Part shown: one piece after another, positions 13,476 to 13,585 of the stretch
Layout of the letters: the number at the start of each line of letters is the position of its first letter
Position numbering within the stretch: position 1 is the stretch's first letter
Assembly (NCBI GenBank): GCA_021299615.1
Contig: JAJTHC010000008.1
Coordinates: 1-13,585, forward strand
Direction of reading: 5' to 3'
DNA from: Vampirovibrionales bacterium
GTDB taxonomy: Bacteria; Cyanobacteriota; Vampirovibrionia; Vampirovibrionales; JAJTHC01
Length of the DNA stretch: 13,585 bases
Notes under the pieces: model-generated
Databases searched by the model: none
What the model was told of the DNA's origin: nothing
The model's input: the letters and a program-made list of their open reading frames with translations, nothing else
Program-made: the position numbers and the translations under genes

Positions 13476-13585
13476 TTACAGGGTTTGTGCATAAAGCAGA
13501 ATAAAGTAATCTTTCAGGGATTTCTAGCAACCACCAACGACGGTTGAAACGATAGCAAAACTCATCAAGGTATCCTTGTAACCGA
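13456..13585 (-). CDS. Second ISXO2-like transposase, C-terminal part, entering from the right edge
   Basis: The frame enters the window and reads RLQGYLDEFCYRFNRRWWLL, then EIPERLLYSALCTNPVSRSALL and TGA. YLDEFCYRFNRR and the following LL..A pattern match the C-terminus of a different IS1595-family subgroup. It sits directly upstream of the older fragment, in a different frame, so it probably inserted into it or replaced its 5' part. Whether the rest of the gene is intact cannot be seen. The last eight codons may lie outside the element if its end is at 13482. Confidence 0.7.
   Translation of the reverse strand, partial: RLQGYLDEFCYRFNRRWWLLEIPERLLYSALCTNPVSRSALL

Larger units (their letters stand above)
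13312..13585 (-). mobile_element. IS1595/ISXO2-like insertion, apparently two nested elements
   Basis: Two different transposase C-termini, both of the ISXO2-like type, lie in tandem on the minus strand and run off the window. GGGTCTGGTAAACTT at 13312 is a candidate outer terminus, just beyond the stop of the first transposase fragment and inside the endonuclease frame. GGGTTTGTGCATAAA at 13482 starts with a similar GGGTyTG and may be the end of the second element. IS1595-family elements usually make 8-base target duplications, so 13304-13311 would be one copy. Both termini are inferred. Confidence 0.55.

Noticed and set aside
1..13585. tRNA, rRNA, CRISPR arrays, integrase or replication origin
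   Set aside because: I saw no cloverleaf, no regularly spaced short direct repeats, no integrase-like frame and no cluster of origin-type boxes. A covariance-model scan would be needed to exclude small structured RNAs.

Overview
This is a mid-GC bacterial chromosome window. It mixes single-copy housekeeping genes with hairpin-rich spacers and a decayed, AT-richer accessory segment at the right end. The organism cannot be fixed from this sequence. It makes a roughly 760-residue mitochondrial-type aconitase, RecR, PyrF and PurN, and it carries a type IV prepilin-like surface protein, which points to a piliated bacterium. Lineages with many orphan prepilins, such as the Vampirovibrionia/Melainabacteria, would fit, but that is a guess.

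Left part (1-1983). A RelE/ParE-like toxin gene runs off the left edge behind a strong promoter. Next come a 30-codon membrane-peptide gene with its own directional terminator and a long perfect hairpin upstream, then about 770 bases without a convincing gene but full of palindromes and mobile-element relics. A small hypothetical gene (1330-1578) has a good extended -10 promoter.

Core part (1984-8118). Aconitase (minus) and recR (minus) are separate units. A coiled-coil protein of unknown function (5292-5912, plus) converges on pyrF (minus), with both stop codons inside one perfect hairpin. A four-hairpin intergenic element precedes a 144-residue protein built from two 'RWYD' repeats, followed by purN (plus).

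Surface gene (8115-10970, minus). This 951-residue protein has a prepilin leader and what looks like a von Willebrand factor A (vWA) fold split by a very large insertion. It could be a pilus-tip adhesin standing alone, and it is the most interesting intact gene here.

Right part (11148-13585). A 150-base MITE-like element with 30-base terminal inverted repeats (TIRs) sits where the N-terminus of a D12-class (Dam-like) adenine methyltransferase should be. The cognate AlwI-like endonuclease follows 9 bases later and seems to have lost its last residues to an IS1595/ISXO2-like insertion, which is overlain by a second transposase of the same broad family. The module reads as a restriction-modification system that has lost its methyltransferase and is being dismantled by mobile elements. 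Other fragments of the MITE family lie at 1744 and 4468.
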